Assembly: GCA_018644665.1 (NCBI GenBank)
Contig: JABGQA010000134.1
Span: 1-64,000 of the forward strand
DNA length: 64,000 nucleotides
Direction: 5' to 3'
Source: Candidatus Poribacteria bacterium
GTDB taxonomy: Bacteria; Poribacteria; WGA-4E; GCA-2687025
Position 1 is the first letter of the stretch, and the number at the start of each line of letters is the position of its first letter. Made by a program: the position numbers and the translations under genes. Of the stretch, positions 1-9,531 are shown piece by piece. The notes under the pieces are model-generated. The model was not told the DNA's origin. It saw only the letters and a program-made list of their open reading frames with translations, and made no database searches.

Positions 1-1
1 A

Positions 2-88
2 GTCCTCCACAAACCCACGACATACGATGCCGAGACTTATGGCCAGCTACTTAGCTTGATGCGTCGCACGCGCGCGCCCATCGGGTAG
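2..88 (+). CDS. C-terminal tail of an unidentified protein (partial)
   Basis: The frame starting at base 2 is open from the window edge to a TAG at 86-88 and reads VLHKPTTYDAETYGQLLSLM followed by a short basic end. The composition and codon use look like a genuine protein C-terminus rather than a random frame. Only 28 residues are visible, so the family cannot be named. It lies upstream of and in the same direction as the multihaem cytochrome, so it may be its operon partner. Confidence 0.4.
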   Translation, partial: VLHKPTTYDAETYGQLLSLMRRTRAPIG

Positions 89-320
89 GCGAACCGCGCC
101 TATATGCCCTCCGCCATACGTCGTCCACCGGGCCGGACGCGCTTTCGCGTGCCCGTTGTCTACCGCCTCGCGCGCGTCTGGATTCCCGCCGTCGGGATTG
201 CCCGGCACACCGATACCCTGTATGGTTAGATCGGCTTGTCACAAGCCTCGCCGTCGTTCCCCGAGCGGCCGACACGTGTCGTTTTGCCGGTAAGAGACAG
301 GAATCGTTGGGGGTCGAGTT
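89..320. other. Intergenic region before the multihaem cytochrome gene
   Basis: Nothing convincing is encoded here: open frames on either strand are short and arginine-rich, as expected for GC-rich non-coding DNA. A G-rich stretch at about 308-313 is the only ribosome-binding-site-like sequence before the TTG start at 321. Confidence 0.4.
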
Positions 321-3300
321 TTGCTTCGCTATCGCCCGGATGAAGTTCCGGTTGAGAATAAGTCGTTCTCGGGTCTGTTCTTCGTCTTAGGTATCCTTTC
401 TCTGGTCGTCGCGTGGTGGGTCATATTCAACGAGTTCGAGACCCGGCGCCCCTATAAGAAATACCAGCGCGACTTCTACGCCCTCGAGCGGACACGCGTG
501 CGCTCGACGGTGGCCGACCTCGAAACTCAGTTGCGGGCGCTCGACTTCGATCCCGGCGACACGGACGCGATCGTAAACGCCGACGCCTCTATAACCAGCG
601 CAGAAGTCGACACCCTTGCGCGTGGGTTCCTCGCCGAGACATACGGTGACGTAGCCGCGTTCAGCCGCAAGTGGGGCAGCGTGAACTTCAAGAAGAACCC
701 CGACGGCACGGTCGAGTTGCTGTCCGCCGACCCAACTGCCCGCAGCTTCACCCGCGCGCAGTTCGAGAACGACATCACTCTCTTCGACCTCACGAACATC
801 TATAACGAAGAAGACGGGAAACTGCGCGTCCAGAAGAGCCTGAAGGACGCGGAGTACTACCAATACTCGGTCGAACGGCATGCGATCGAGAGCGAGGCGC
901 GGCAGTTCGGCGCTGCCGTGCAGTTCAAGGACACAGTGCTCGACCCCCGCGACGCGGTCATCGACGCGCTCGATGTGACAACGTCGGAAATGCGCAACTG
1001 GCTGGCGGAGTTCCAAAAGGTCAAAGGCGCCGAAGAGACGCGGCGTGGACTGGCCGCGACGGAGGGATACGCCGACCGCGTCAAGGAGACGGCCACTGAG
1101 TTGGCCGCGGCGCGCGACGAATTCGACCTGGTCGATTACAGCATGCTCGAGATGCTGGCGAACTTCGGCACGGTCAAGCGGGTGCAGATCCAGCAGGTCC
1201 AACTCACCGGCCTCGGCCCCGTGCTGAACGACATGGACCGCTGCCAGTCGTGCCATATTGCGGCGACGAAAGCCGGCTACGAATGGTGGATTCACGACAC
1301 GTTCTCGGTGATCGAGAACGGTGTCATCTGCCGGGCGGAGCCGCATCCGAGACGCGCCGGACGGTGGAACGCGATCACGGAACTCCCGATGGGCGACACG
1401 TACAGCGTACAGCTCAGCCGCCCGACGGAGTCCGGCTTGATCTGGAACGACCTCGCGCTCTACGTGAACGGCATCCAGTTCTTCCCTGAGAACGGCTACG
1501 AGATTGATGAGGGGACCATCTACTGGGGCGAGGAGTTCGCGCAGAGCTACCTTGCGCAGGGCGCCATCATCGAGGTGTTCCAGTCGTACCCGAAGCTCTA
1601 CCGGACCCATCCGCATCGGGCGGAGATATTCGGCGCGCACCCCGTGGAGAGCTACGGCTGCACGACGTGCCACGATGGGCAGGGGCGGGCGCTCACATGG
1701 AGCGACGCCGGCTGCGACTTCCGCGAGGATCCGCACAACCCGGCCTCACCCACGCACTGGTGGAAAGAGGGCGTGCTGACGAGCCTGCGGTCCGACAGCC
1801 ATGCCATCGACGAGGCGCGCTCCAAGCTCGCTGCAGAGGACACGTTCGAGATCGCCGCTCTGGCCGAAGACCTCTACTTGCCCACTTCCGAACTGGTTGA
1901 CTACGAGACGACGCGTGACACCGACCACAAGTACCGGCAGCACTCGAACTTCCACCCGAACGTCAACGGCGAACCCGTGGGCGACTTCGGTGAGACGAAG
2001 TGCCAGTTGTGCCACGGCGAAACTCTGGAACTGGCCTTCGCGCCGTCGCTCTCGAAGGGCAAGCGGCTGTTCGAGCGGCTCGGTTGCCACGGCTGCCACT
2101 TCGCCGCGGACTACTCCCGTGTGGTGTATGACCCAGCGCTGGACTACATAGAGCACCGTCGCTGGCAGGTGGGTCCGTCACTTTCTTATGATGAGAAGCT
2201 CGGGGACCTCGTCGGCGCCTCGGACGGGGAACGCGGACGCGGCCTGGGCTGGAAACTGAACGAAGACACCGGCAAGGCATGGCTCGTCAACTGGCTCAAG
2301 AGCCCGCGGTCGTACCTCGCCAAGACACGCATGCCGAACTACCGTCTCTCCGATGCCGAGGCGCAGGCGATCTCGGCGTTTGTGCTGACGGCCACGGGTT
2401 GGGTCGGCCCCGACGCCGGCTCCAGCATCGCAGGAGTCGACGACGGCGGGTTCCGCGCGATCGCGGACACCGATCCGCCACTCGACCCCGAAAGCGTTCG
2501 ACAGGGCGAGCTGCTCGTGGCGAACATCGGGTGCCTGGCGTGCCACACGATTACCGAGGCGGACGGCACGCTGCGGGGGAACAGCTTTGGGCCCGACCTG
2601 AGCGCTGTCGGGTCAAAGGTCAGCAGGACGTTCCTGGAGCAGTGGCTGGAGAACCCGCGTTCGTACGATCCGAAGACGATCATGCCAGCCATGTTCGACA
2701 ACGTGCAGGGGCGGGAGAAGCGTCGGCAGATACGCGCCGTGACGGACTACCTGCTGTCCCTCGATAAGGACTCGTGGGATCGCTTCGACGGCGACTTCGA
2801 GATCACCGACGAGCTAGTCGCCGAGGGCGAGAAGCTGTTCGGCCCCTCCGGTAAGGGGTGTGTCGGCTGCCACTTCCTCGAAGCGGACATGCCGGACGGA
2901 GAAGGCGGCACGCGCCTGGTAGGCGGTCAGGGCTGGGTAGGCCAGCAGATCGGCCCCGAGTTGACCGACCTCGCGACGAAGACGCCGGAGTTCTTGGACT
3001 ACGGGTTCACCGGTCATCGACGCATCGCCTACTACGGCGACATCGAGGATCTCAAGTGGGGCGAGGTGGTCGGCGAGCACGGCGACGGCGCCGTAACCGT
3101 CCGAGCGCCGAGTAACCACGCCGCCGCGGATCCTTACGACTGGCGCGGGATGTTCTACAAGGAGGCCGACGAGGTGACCGAGGTCACCCTCGACCCCAAC
3201 GAGCACGCGTCGGTGACCGAGGTCCACCACACGTGGCACGACTGGGTGTTCAACAAGCTCAAGGAGCCCAACGTGTTCGCCACGGAGGCGAACGCCGTGG

Positions 3301-4391
3301 CCCAGAACATGCCCAACTTCTACCTCACCGACGACGAGGCCGCGGCGCTGCTCGTGCTGCTCAAGAGCTTCCGAGGCGAAAACGAGATACCCGAGGAGTA
3401 TCGGGATCACCTCACGAAGCGTGAACAGCAGATCGAGCGGGGTCGCAACCTGACCATCCGGTACAACTGCGCCGGATGCCATGCCATCGAAGAGTCGTTC
3501 GCCACGGGTGACGGCCGGCTCATCAAGGGCTGGGCGTTCGGTCGACACTCGCGCGACGAGAACGCGCTACCCACGTACCCCGGGCCAGACGGTGTTGACG
3601 GCACCGCCGACGACATCAAGAACAACGGCTGGGGCGTCTCGGACCCGGCGTACGGGCGTGCGATGACGATCCAGAGGTCGTACGACGGCAGCGACCCGGA
3701 CGCAGGCGTGCACGGCGAGCAGGTCGAACTCAACACCGAGGAGATCGTCCGAACCGACGGGGCCGCGCACGTGGGCTTCGACAGCGTCGGGAACACGTTC
3801 TCCTACATGCGTGCTGGCTACCCAGTTGAGACCGGACGAGGCCGCACCGCGCGCGTGCAGCACGGCCCGGTGCTCACGTTCGCCGGGGAGCGCTTCCGCC
3901 CCGAGTGGCTGTTCGAGTTCCTGAAGCGTCCGTACCCCGTGCGGCAGTACCTCTTCGATCGAGACCAGGGGCGCATGCCGTACTTCCAGATGACGGACAC
4001 CGAGGCGGGCGACGTCGTCGCTTACTTCATGGCGTTGGCCGGCGAGACATACCCGTACGAAGAGGTCGTCACGGAGACCGATCCGGCGCTGGTCGAGATC
4101 GGCGCCAACATGTTCCAAAACGACGCCAAGTGCTCCGCAGGCGCGTGCCACCCCGCGGCGGAACCGGGGCCGGGGAATCTGGCGCCGTGGTTGAAGACTG
4201 CCGAACGCCTCAAGCCTGAGTGGATCGCCGAGTGGGTTACCAACCCGGATGACTTCTGGCCGGGCAACGGCATGCCCCTCTTCCCGTGGGAGATAGGCGG
4301 CCAGGCGCTCTACCCGGCATACGCGGGCGGAGACGTGCCTACCCAGATGCATGCGTTGCGTGACTACGTCCTTACTCTCGCCGAAGAGTAG
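321..4391 (+). CDS. Membrane-anchored multihaem cytochrome c (8 haem motifs)
   Basis: A 1356-residue protein with one N-terminal membrane segment (about residues 17-36, GLFFVLGILSLVVAWWVIF) and no cleavage site, followed by a long alpha-helical stretch (about 40-290). Haem attachment motifs are at CQSCH 308, CTTCH 447, CQLCH 561, CHGCH 589, CLACH 738, CVGCH 847, CAGCH 1050 and a CX4CH site (CSAGACH) at 1271. Several lie in units ending like monohaem cytochrome c domains, with TRMPNYRLS or TIMPAMF as likely methionine ligands. The protein would sit on the outer face of the cytoplasmic membrane and carry electrons; no oxidase or bc1 subunit is in the window, so its partner is unknown. The start is TTG at 321, and no better start lies upstream. 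Confidence 0.85.
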   Translation: MLRYRPDEVPVENKSFSGLFFVLGILSLVVAWWVIFNEFETRRPYKKYQRDFYALERTRVRSTVADLETQLRALDFDPGDTDAIVNADASITSAEVDTLARGFLAETYGDVAAFSRKWGSVNFKKNPDGTVELLSADPTARSFTRAQFENDITLFDLTNIYNEEDGKLRVQKSLKDAEYYQYSVERHAIESEARQFGAAVQFKDTVLDPRDAVIDALDVTTSEMRNWLAEFQKVKGAEETRRGLAATEGYADRVKETATELAAARDEFDLVDYSMLEMLANFGTVKRVQIQQVQLTGLGPVLNDMDRCQSCHIAATKAGYEWWIHDTFSVIENGVICRAEPHPRRAGRWNAITELPMGDTYSVQLSRPTESGLIWNDLALYVNGIQFFPENGYEIDEGTIYWGEEFAQSYLAQGAIIEVFQSYPKLYRTHPHRAEIFGAHPVESYGCTTCHDGQGRALTWSDAGCDFREDPHNPASPTHWWKEGVLTSLRSDSHAIDEARSKLAAEDTFEIAALAEDLYLPTSELVDYETTRDTDHKYRQHSNFHPNVNGEPVGDFGETKCQLCHGETLELAFAPSLSKGKRLFERLGCHGCHFAADYSRVVYDPALDYIEHRRWQVGPSLSYDEKLGDLVGASDGERGRGLGWKLNEDTGKAWLVNWLKSPRSYLAKTRMPNYRLSDAEAQAISAFVLTATGWVGPDAGSSIAGVDDGGFRAIADTDPPLDPESVRQGELLVANIGCLACHTITEADGTLRGNSFGPDLSAVGSKVSRTFLEQWLENPRSYDPKTIMPAMFDNVQGREKRRQIRAVTDYLLSLDKDSWDRFDGDFEITDELVAEGEKLFGPSGKGCVGCHFLEADMPDGEGGTRLVGGQGWVGQQIGPELTDLATKTPEFLDYGFTGHRRIAYYGDIEDLKWGEVVGEHGDGAVTVRAPSNHAAADPYDWRGMFYKEADEVTEVTLDPNEHASVTEVHHTWHDWVFNKLKEPNVFATEANAVAQNMPNFYLTDDEAAALLVLLKSFRGENEIPEEYRDHLTKREQQIERGRNLTIRYNCAGCHAIEESFATGDGRLIKGWAFGRHSRDENALPTYPGPDGVDGTADDIKNNGWGVSDPAYGRAMTIQRSYDGSDPDAGVHGEQVELNTEEIVRTDGAAHVGFDSVGNTFSYMRAGYPVETGRGRTARVQHGPVLTFAGERFRPEWLFEFLKRPYPVRQYLFDRDQGRMPYFQMTDTEAGDVVAYFMALAGETYPYEEVVTETDPALVEIGANMFQNDAKCSAGACHPAAEPGPGNLAPWLKTAERLKPEWIAEWVTNPDDFWPGNGMPLFPWEIGGQALYPAYAGGDVPTQMHALRDYVLTLAEE

Positions 4392-4621
4392 GCTATCGCG
4401 CCGCGCCGAATCGTACGTCCGCGCTGAACATCGGAACTGCCGGCGACGTTGACTACGGGCCGCTGCTCGGCGGCCCACCGTCGTCTGGGCCGCGCCTGAC
4501 GCGCGGCGTGTCACCAATAGCTGCTCCGTCTTGCCAACTCGCGTCCGTGACCGTACTCTGCGCGTAGGGAGCCGCCGGGTCCGAATTCCAACGGACGGGG
4601 GACGGCGCGCACGGGCGAACC

Positions 4622-5584
4622 GTGGCCGAGTACATGCCGAAGAAACCGGAAGCGCATCTCGCCGATGATGCAGCCGCCGCCGCCACCGATGGCGGTGAGG
4701 GCGCCGCAGAGCGTCGGCCGGCGAATGCTGCCCCGCCAGCGCGCCCGGTCGGCAGCGTCGACGCGCTGCGCATGTGGATGGCCACCGTCACGAAGACCCG
4801 CCTGCTGACCCGCGAGGAGGAGGTCGAACTCGCCAAGGCCATCCAGACCGGGGACGAGGCAGCGCGGGAACGGCTCATACGGTGCAACCTGCGGCTCGTC
4901 ATCAGCGTGGCGGTGAAGTATGCCGCGTACAACGTCCCGCTGGCTGACCTGATCCAGGAAGGCAACATCGGCCTGCTGCGCGCCGTCGAGAAGTTCGACC
5001 ACACCAGGGGCTTCAAGTTCAGCACGTATGCCATCTGGTGGATACGCCAGGCCGTCCTCCGCGCGCTGGACAACTACGCGCGGGTCATACGTCTGCCGAC
5101 GTACGTCGTCGCCAAGGTGTCCCGCCTGGACCGCGCGATCGCCAAGCTGAGCCAGGATCTCGAACGCGAGCCCACCGTCGAGGAGATCGGGGTGGAACTG
5201 GAACTATCCCCCGAGGAAGTACAGCAACTGATGGCCATCCCGTCGGAGTTGCTGTCCCTGGAACTCCCGATGGACGACTCGCCGAGCGCGCCCGCGTTGC
5301 GCGACTTCATCCAGGATCTCGACGACTGGTCGCGCAACCCCCTCGACGGGATCATACAGGCCGAGCAAGTGCGCCGGATGCTCGACGTTCTCCCGGAGAA
5401 GGAGCGCCGCATGATGCTCCTCAGATTCGGGCTGGAGGGTCATGAGGAGCATACGTTGCGCGAGATCGGCACGCAGTTCCACGTGACGCGAGAGCGCGTG
5501 CGGCAGATCGAGATCGAGGTGATCAAGCGGCTGCGGCAACTGGCTGCGGCAGAGGAATACCACGAAGCCCAACGTGGGACGTAA
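4622..5584 (+). CDS. RNA polymerase sigma factor, sigma-70 family (RpoD-like)
   Basis: A 320-residue sigma factor. After a low-complexity Ala-rich leader (1-40) come region 1.2 (about 43-75), region 2 with the core-binding and -10 recognition helices ([20 protein letters not shown], then [15 protein letters not shown]), region 3 (about 155-215) and region 4, ending in a helix-turn-helix ([18 protein letters not shown], about 288-305). The large N-terminal non-conserved domain of classic RpoD is absent, so this is either a short primary sigma or a group 2 (SigB/RpoS-like) factor. The start is GTG at 4622, with an ATG at 4634 as an alternative. It is transcribed alone, 230 bases after the cytochrome gene. 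Confidence 0.92.
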   Translation: MAEYMPKKPEAHLADDAAAAATDGGEGAAERRPANAAPPARPVGSVDALRMWMATVTKTRLLTREEEVELAKAIQTGDEAARERLIRCNLRLVISVAVKYAAYNVPLADLIQEGNIGLLRAVEKFDHTRGFKFSTYAIWWIRQAVLRALDNYARVIRLPTYVVAKVSRLDRAIAKLSQDLEREPTVEEIGVELELSPEEVQQLMAIPSELLSLELPMDDSPSAPALRDFIQDLDDWSRNPLDGIIQAEQVRRMLDVLPEKERRMMLLRFGLEGHEEHTLREIGTQFHVTRERVRQIEIEVIKRLRQLAAAEEYHEAQRGT

Positions 5585-5732
5585 CACGACTCGCCGCTAC
5601 CGACGAGACTTGCCTCTCCGAGTACGTCACGTGGTACGATGAACCTCGGCGACCCGCGACAGCGTTTCATAGGACATGCCGACAGCCTTCCGAGCGCACG
5701 AGTCCGTCACGATGATAGGGTGAATCGACGCC

Positions 5733-7484
5733 ATGTATCTGACATCGACAGCCGACGTGGAGAAGATCGTACCCGAGATCGCGGCGATGCCTATCATCGG
5801 GGTCGACACCGAGACGACCGGCCTCGATCCGTTCGAGTCGGAACTACTCCTCGTTCAGCTTGGCAACCTCGATAAGCAGTACGTCATCGACGCGCGTCAG
5901 TGCTCGCTGGAGCCGCTGCGGGAGATCCTCGAGAGCCGCAAGGTCAAGGTGCTCCACAACGCCAAGTTCGACTACAAGATGCTCAAGGCGTGTGCGGGCA
6001 TCCGCATGGAGAACGTCGTCGACACCATGCTCATCGAGCAGGTGCTGCGCAACGGCCGACGCGCCGAGGGCGGCAACGGCCTCGCCGCCGTGGTCGAGAG
6101 GTACACGCGCAAGAAGGTCTCCAAGGAAGAGCAGCAGTCGTTCATCAACCACACGGGCGACTTCACGAAGGCTCAGTTGGAATACGCCCGGCGCGACGTC
6201 ATCTACCCCCTGGAAGTGCTCCACAAGCAGATGCCTCTCGTCCGCAAGGCTGGGCTGGAGCACACGGTCAAGCTCGAATGTCTCGCGGTGACGGCCATCG
6301 CGGACATCGAACTGAACGGCGTGGCGATCGACCAGGAACGCTGGATGGGGATCGCGCAGCAAGCGCAGGAGAAAGCCACCGAATTCCACGGGAAGCTGGA
6401 CGAGCAGTTCGAGTCGTACATCGAGCAAACCGGTGAGCAGGTGCTCTTCACGGCCGGACGCATCATCAACTATGACAGCGATCGGCAGTTGAGGGACGCG
6501 CTCCTGCACCTCGGCATCGAGGTCGAGAGCACTTCTAAAGCTGTCCTGGCGTCGCTGGAACACCCCGTCGGCCAGGTGATCCTGGAGTACCGCCAGCATC
6601 AGAAGATCGTGTCGACGTACGGTGCGACGTTCCTCGAACACGTGCATCGCAAGACGGGGCGCATCCACTGCGACTTCCGCCAGCTAGGAGCCGAGAGCGG
6701 ACGCCTGTCGAGCACGAAGCCGAACTTGCAGAATATCCCGTCCGACTCCGAGTTCCGCTCGTGCTTCATCGCTGGTGAGGGACGCAAGGCCATCACCGCG
6801 GACTACAGCGGATGCGAACTCCGCATCCTGGCCGACATGAGCCAGGACGACGAATTCCTGCGCGCCTTCCGCAACAACGAGGACCTGCACTCCCTCGTCG
6901 CGACCATGATGTTCAAGGTTCCCGTCAGCAAGGACGAGAACAAGGAACTCCGCCAGGCCGCGAAGGCCATCAACTTCGGACTCGCGTACGGCATGTCGTC
7001 CAAGGGACTCGCCGCGCAGATCGGATGCCCAGACGAGGAGGCCGAGGACCTCCTGGAGAAGTACTTCGAGGGCTTCCCGAAGATCGCGTCGTTCCTCGAA
7101 CAGTCGGGCAGGCTGGCCGTGTCGCGAGGGTATTCCACGACCATCGGTGGACGCCGTCGCTGGTTCGACATATCGGACGTCGACCAGGACAGGCGCGCGC
7201 GGGGTTCCATCGAGCGCAAGGGCAAGAACTCGCCGATCCAGGGCACGAATGCGGATATGATTAAGCTGGCGCTCTTCCGCCTGCGTGAGGAACTCCACGC
7301 CCGAGACGTGGACGCCGCGCTCGTCAACACGGTGCATGACGAGATCGTTGTAGAGTGCGAGGAGAGCATCGCTCTCGAGGTGCAGGAACTGGTCGAGAAG
7401 GTCATGCGCGCCGCCGGGGAATACTACGTGAAGTCGGTGCCGGTGGACGTTGAGAGCGCCATCGCCGACTGCTGGTCAAAGTAG
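5733..7484 (+). CDS. polA: DNA polymerase I, Klenow-like (no 5'-3' nuclease domain)
   Basis: A family A DNA polymerase of 583 residues. The proofreading 3'-5' exonuclease domain comes first, with an intact acidic pair D25/E27 (VDTETTG), HNAKFDYKML and YARRDVIY. The polymerase follows: motif A D357 (DYSGCELRILADMSQD), motif B RQAAKAINFGLAYG, and motif C VHDE with D536. All catalytic residues are present, so it should be active. The roughly 300-residue N-terminal 5' nuclease of standard Pol I is missing, and the ATG at 5733 is not preceded by any open frame that could encode it, so primer removal must depend on a separate flap nuclease or RNase H. The gene stands alone, about 150 bases after the sigma gene. 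Confidence 0.9.
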   Translation: MYLTSTADVEKIVPEIAAMPIIGVDTETTGLDPFESELLLVQLGNLDKQYVIDARQCSLEPLREILESRKVKVLHNAKFDYKMLKACAGIRMENVVDTMLIEQVLRNGRRAEGGNGLAAVVERYTRKKVSKEEQQSFINHTGDFTKAQLEYARRDVIYPLEVLHKQMPLVRKAGLEHTVKLECLAVTAIADIELNGVAIDQERWMGIAQQAQEKATEFHGKLDEQFESYIEQTGEQVLFTAGRIINYDSDRQLRDALLHLGIEVESTSKAVLASLEHPVGQVILEYRQHQKIVSTYGATFLEHVHRKTGRIHCDFRQLGAESGRLSSTKPNLQNIPSDSEFRSCFIAGEGRKAITADYSGCELRILADMSQDDEFLRAFRNNEDLHSLVATMMFKVPVSKDENKELRQAAKAINFGLAYGMSSKGLAAQIGCPDEEAEDLLEKYFEGFPKIASFLEQSGRLAVSRGYSTTIGGRRRWFDISDVDQDRRARGSIERKGKNSPIQGTNADMIKLALFRLREELHARDVDAALVNTVHDEIVVECEESIALEVQELVEKVMRAAGEYYVKSVPVDVESAIADCWSK

Positions 7485-7508
7485 ACCCGGCGTGCGGAGG
7501 GAAGCCGG

Positions 7509-7898
7509 CTGAAAGTCGTCAAGGCCGTGGGCGCGTGGCTCCCCGTGCTGCTGTACATGTACCTGCTCTACTGGCTCTCTTCCCAGACTTCTCCGGGGGG
7601 CGGTGGACTGCCCATCCCCGACAAGCTGGCGCACGCCGTCGCGTACTTCGGGCTATTCATTACCGCGCGCTTCGCGACAGGCATGGTGATGTCGAACGCG
7701 GTCGTCGCGACGCTCGCCGCCCTCGGCGTGACCATGCTCTACGGCGCGACGGACGAGTGGCACCAGAGCTACACGCCGGGCCGAGACGCCGACGCGCTCG
7801 ACTGGGTCGCCGATGCCGTTGGGGCGCTCATCGCCGCGGGCTGCTGGACTCTCGTCGGAAGGATCAGGCGTGCTCCATCGAAAGATGCCTCTTATTAG
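7509..7898 (+). CDS. VanZ-like family membrane protein
   Basis: A small integral membrane protein of about 129 residues with three or four hydrophobic segments and the VanZ family signature near the C-terminus (ATDEWHQSYTPGRDADALDW, i.e. DE.hQ.f.PgR..d..D). VanZ itself lowers teicoplanin susceptibility by an unknown mechanism; most relatives have no assigned role. Two starts are possible: GTG at 7527, which lacks a spaced ribosome-binding site, or CTG at 7509, which has GGAGG at 7496-7500 in good position and gives a typical MKVVKAVGAWLPVLLYM N-terminus. I prefer the CTG. The 3' end overlaps the next gene by 14 bases. Confidence 0.8.
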   Translation: MKVVKAVGAWLPVLLYMYLLYWLSSQTSPGGGGLPIPDKLAHAVAYFGLFITARFATGMVMSNAVVATLAALGVTMLYGATDEWHQSYTPGRDADALDWVADAVGALIAAGCWTLVGRIRRAPSKDASY

Positions 7899-8322
7899 GC
7901 GATCGGCGACGGTCCTCGCCGTGACGCTTCTCGTACTCGCATCCGGTACCGCGCATGCGGCGGGCCGCGCGCGCACGCTTGGCGTGGGCTGCTTCGCTCT
8001 CGGAATCGGACTAAAGTTCGGCGGGGTTGTTGTCGGGACGGGGGCGGCCGAGACCTACGACGACTACCTCCTGACCGCCGACCAGAGCCGGTTAATCGCG
8101 TTGCGGGAGGACTTCCGCAGCGAGCGACGGCTCGGAAGAGGGCTGTCCGGCGCCGGCAATGGCCTCCTCGCCGCGGGCATCCTGTTCGCCACGCTGTCGC
8201 TGCTCCGCGACGCATCCGACGGTGGGGATGTCGGCGAGGAGTTGGCGCAAGCCCCTCCCATCTCCCTGACGCACAACGGCGCGCGACGCGAACTGGGCGT
8301 CCTGTGGCGCTATGGATTCTGA
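7885..8322 (+). CDS. Exported protein of unknown function
   Basis: A 145-residue protein starting at ATG 7885 inside the end of the VanZ-like gene (14-base overlap, suggesting coupled translation). It has a clear signal peptide (MPLIRRSATVLAVTLLVLAS with an AHA cleavage region at about 24). A glycine-rich hydrophobic segment (about 31-48) and a second one (about 92-110) may sit in a membrane. No family is recognised. It is followed by a lipoprotein and a beta-barrel-like protein in an apparent operon running from 7509 to 10542. Confidence 0.7.
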   Translation: MPLIRRSATVLAVTLLVLASGTAHAAGRARTLGVGCFALGIGLKFGGVVVGTGAAETYDDYLLTADQSRLIALREDFRSERRLGRGLSGAGNGLLAAGILFATLSLLRDASDGGDVGEELAQAPPISLTHNGARRELGVLWRYGF

Positions 8323-8335
8323 GGAGGGCGCGACC

Positions 8336-9508
8336 GTGACGATGCCGCGCGCGCGTCTGACTACGCTGGCCCTGGCGACGTTGGCCGTCCTGCTGTCCGC
8401 GTGCTCCGACCCCGAGGACTACGCGAACCCCTACGATCCGCTGAATCCGCTCACGGGCGGCTCGCCCCCGAACGTGAAGGTGCTACCGGGCGACCGCGAA
8501 GCCACGGTCACGTGGTTTTCGCTCGGCACAACGGGCATTCGCGCGTACCGTGTGTACCGACGGTTCGAGGGCGATCCCGCCTCGGAGTTCGTCCTGGCAG
8601 GCGAGGAGCCCGCAGTCGTCGACGACGCGACGGGCCGCGAGACGCGCGGACACCGATACCTCTTCGTCGACGACAACGGCGGCGCCGGGCTCGAGAACGA
8701 CCGAGTGGACCAGTTCTCCGGTCAGCCCGTGCCGTACTTCTACCGCCTGGCGGTCGTCGACACGGGCGGCGTCGAGACGCCCGACCCCGCGGCCCCTCCA
8801 GTGCTGACCGAGGACTCCACGGTCTACTGGCCCTTTGACCGCGTGACCCCCAGCGAGGCGCCGGATCCTCCGCGTCCTGAGGTCTTCGTAGACGATCTAC
8901 TGGTCCTTCTTTCGTGGGCCGACTACGAGCCACCGGGCGATGCGGCGCTGTACCGTGTGTACTCGTCCATCGCCGTGTCGGAACGCGCGCCGGAGTTGCA
9001 CCTCGCCGCGGAGATCTCCATCGACGGCACGGTGTTGGCAGACTTGGGCAACCCGGTGGACACGACCGGCTCCCGGCAGTACACGGACACGGCATTCCTG
9101 CGGGATGGAACGACCAAGGAGTATCTCGTCACCGCGGTGGACAAGTTCGGCGTGGAAAGCAGCAACGCGCTCGACAACCGCTACCGCGCGACGGTTCCAA
9201 ATCTCCCTCCCAAGCCCCTTGCCTGGCGCATCGACGACATCACGGGACGAGCCGGACATTTCCAGGTCCAGTTCTCCTGGGTTCGTTCGCCCGAGCAGGA
9301 CGTCGCGGGATACAACATCTACGCCGCCGACCCGTCCAGGCCTACCGGATGGCGCATCCGCAAGACCATCAGGAACCGATCCGAGACCAAGTTCACGTTG
9401 ACCGAGACGCTTTTCTTCGTGCCGCCCTACTTCATCACGGCGTTCGATGACACGCCGCGCGAGGACGGCAATTTCGACCAGGAATACCCGCCGGGCTACG
9501 TCTTTTGA
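8336..9508 (+). CDS. Lipoprotein with fibronectin type III-like domains
   Basis: A protein of about 390 residues with a lipoprotein signal (LAVLLSACSD; lipidated Cys near residue 22). The mature part contains at least three beta-rich units of fibronectin type III character, marked by repeats such as ATVTWFSLGTTGIRAYRVYR, VLLSWADYEPPGDAALYRVY and VQFSWVRSPEQDVAGYNIYA. The GTG at 8336 is chosen because GGAGGG (8323-8328) sits 7 bases upstream; an ATG at 8312 would overlap the previous gene. It is probably anchored in the outer membrane facing the periplasm or surface. Function is unknown; it lies between two other exported-protein genes. Confidence 0.75.
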   Translation: MTMPRARLTTLALATLAVLLSACSDPEDYANPYDPLNPLTGGSPPNVKVLPGDREATVTWFSLGTTGIRAYRVYRRFEGDPASEFVLAGEEPAVVDDATGRETRGHRYLFVDDNGGAGLENDRVDQFSGQPVPYFYRLAVVDTGGVETPDPAAPPVLTEDSTVYWPFDRVTPSEAPDPPRPEVFVDDLLVLLSWADYEPPGDAALYRVYSSIAVSERAPELHLAAEISIDGTVLADLGNPVDTTGSRQYTDTAFLRDGTTKEYLVTAVDKFGVESSNALDNRYRATVPNLPPKPLAWRIDDITGRAGHFQVQFSWVRSPEQDVAGYNIYAADPSRPTGWRIRKTIRNRSETKFTLTETLFFVPPYFITAFDDTPREDGNFDQEYPPGYVF

Positions 9509-9531
9509 ACTCGTCACGGCAGAGGACGGCA

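Noticed and set aside
387-1736. A 449-codon open frame on the minus strand
   Set aside because: Lies wholly inside the multihaem cytochrome gene, whose CXXCH motifs prove the plus strand is coding.
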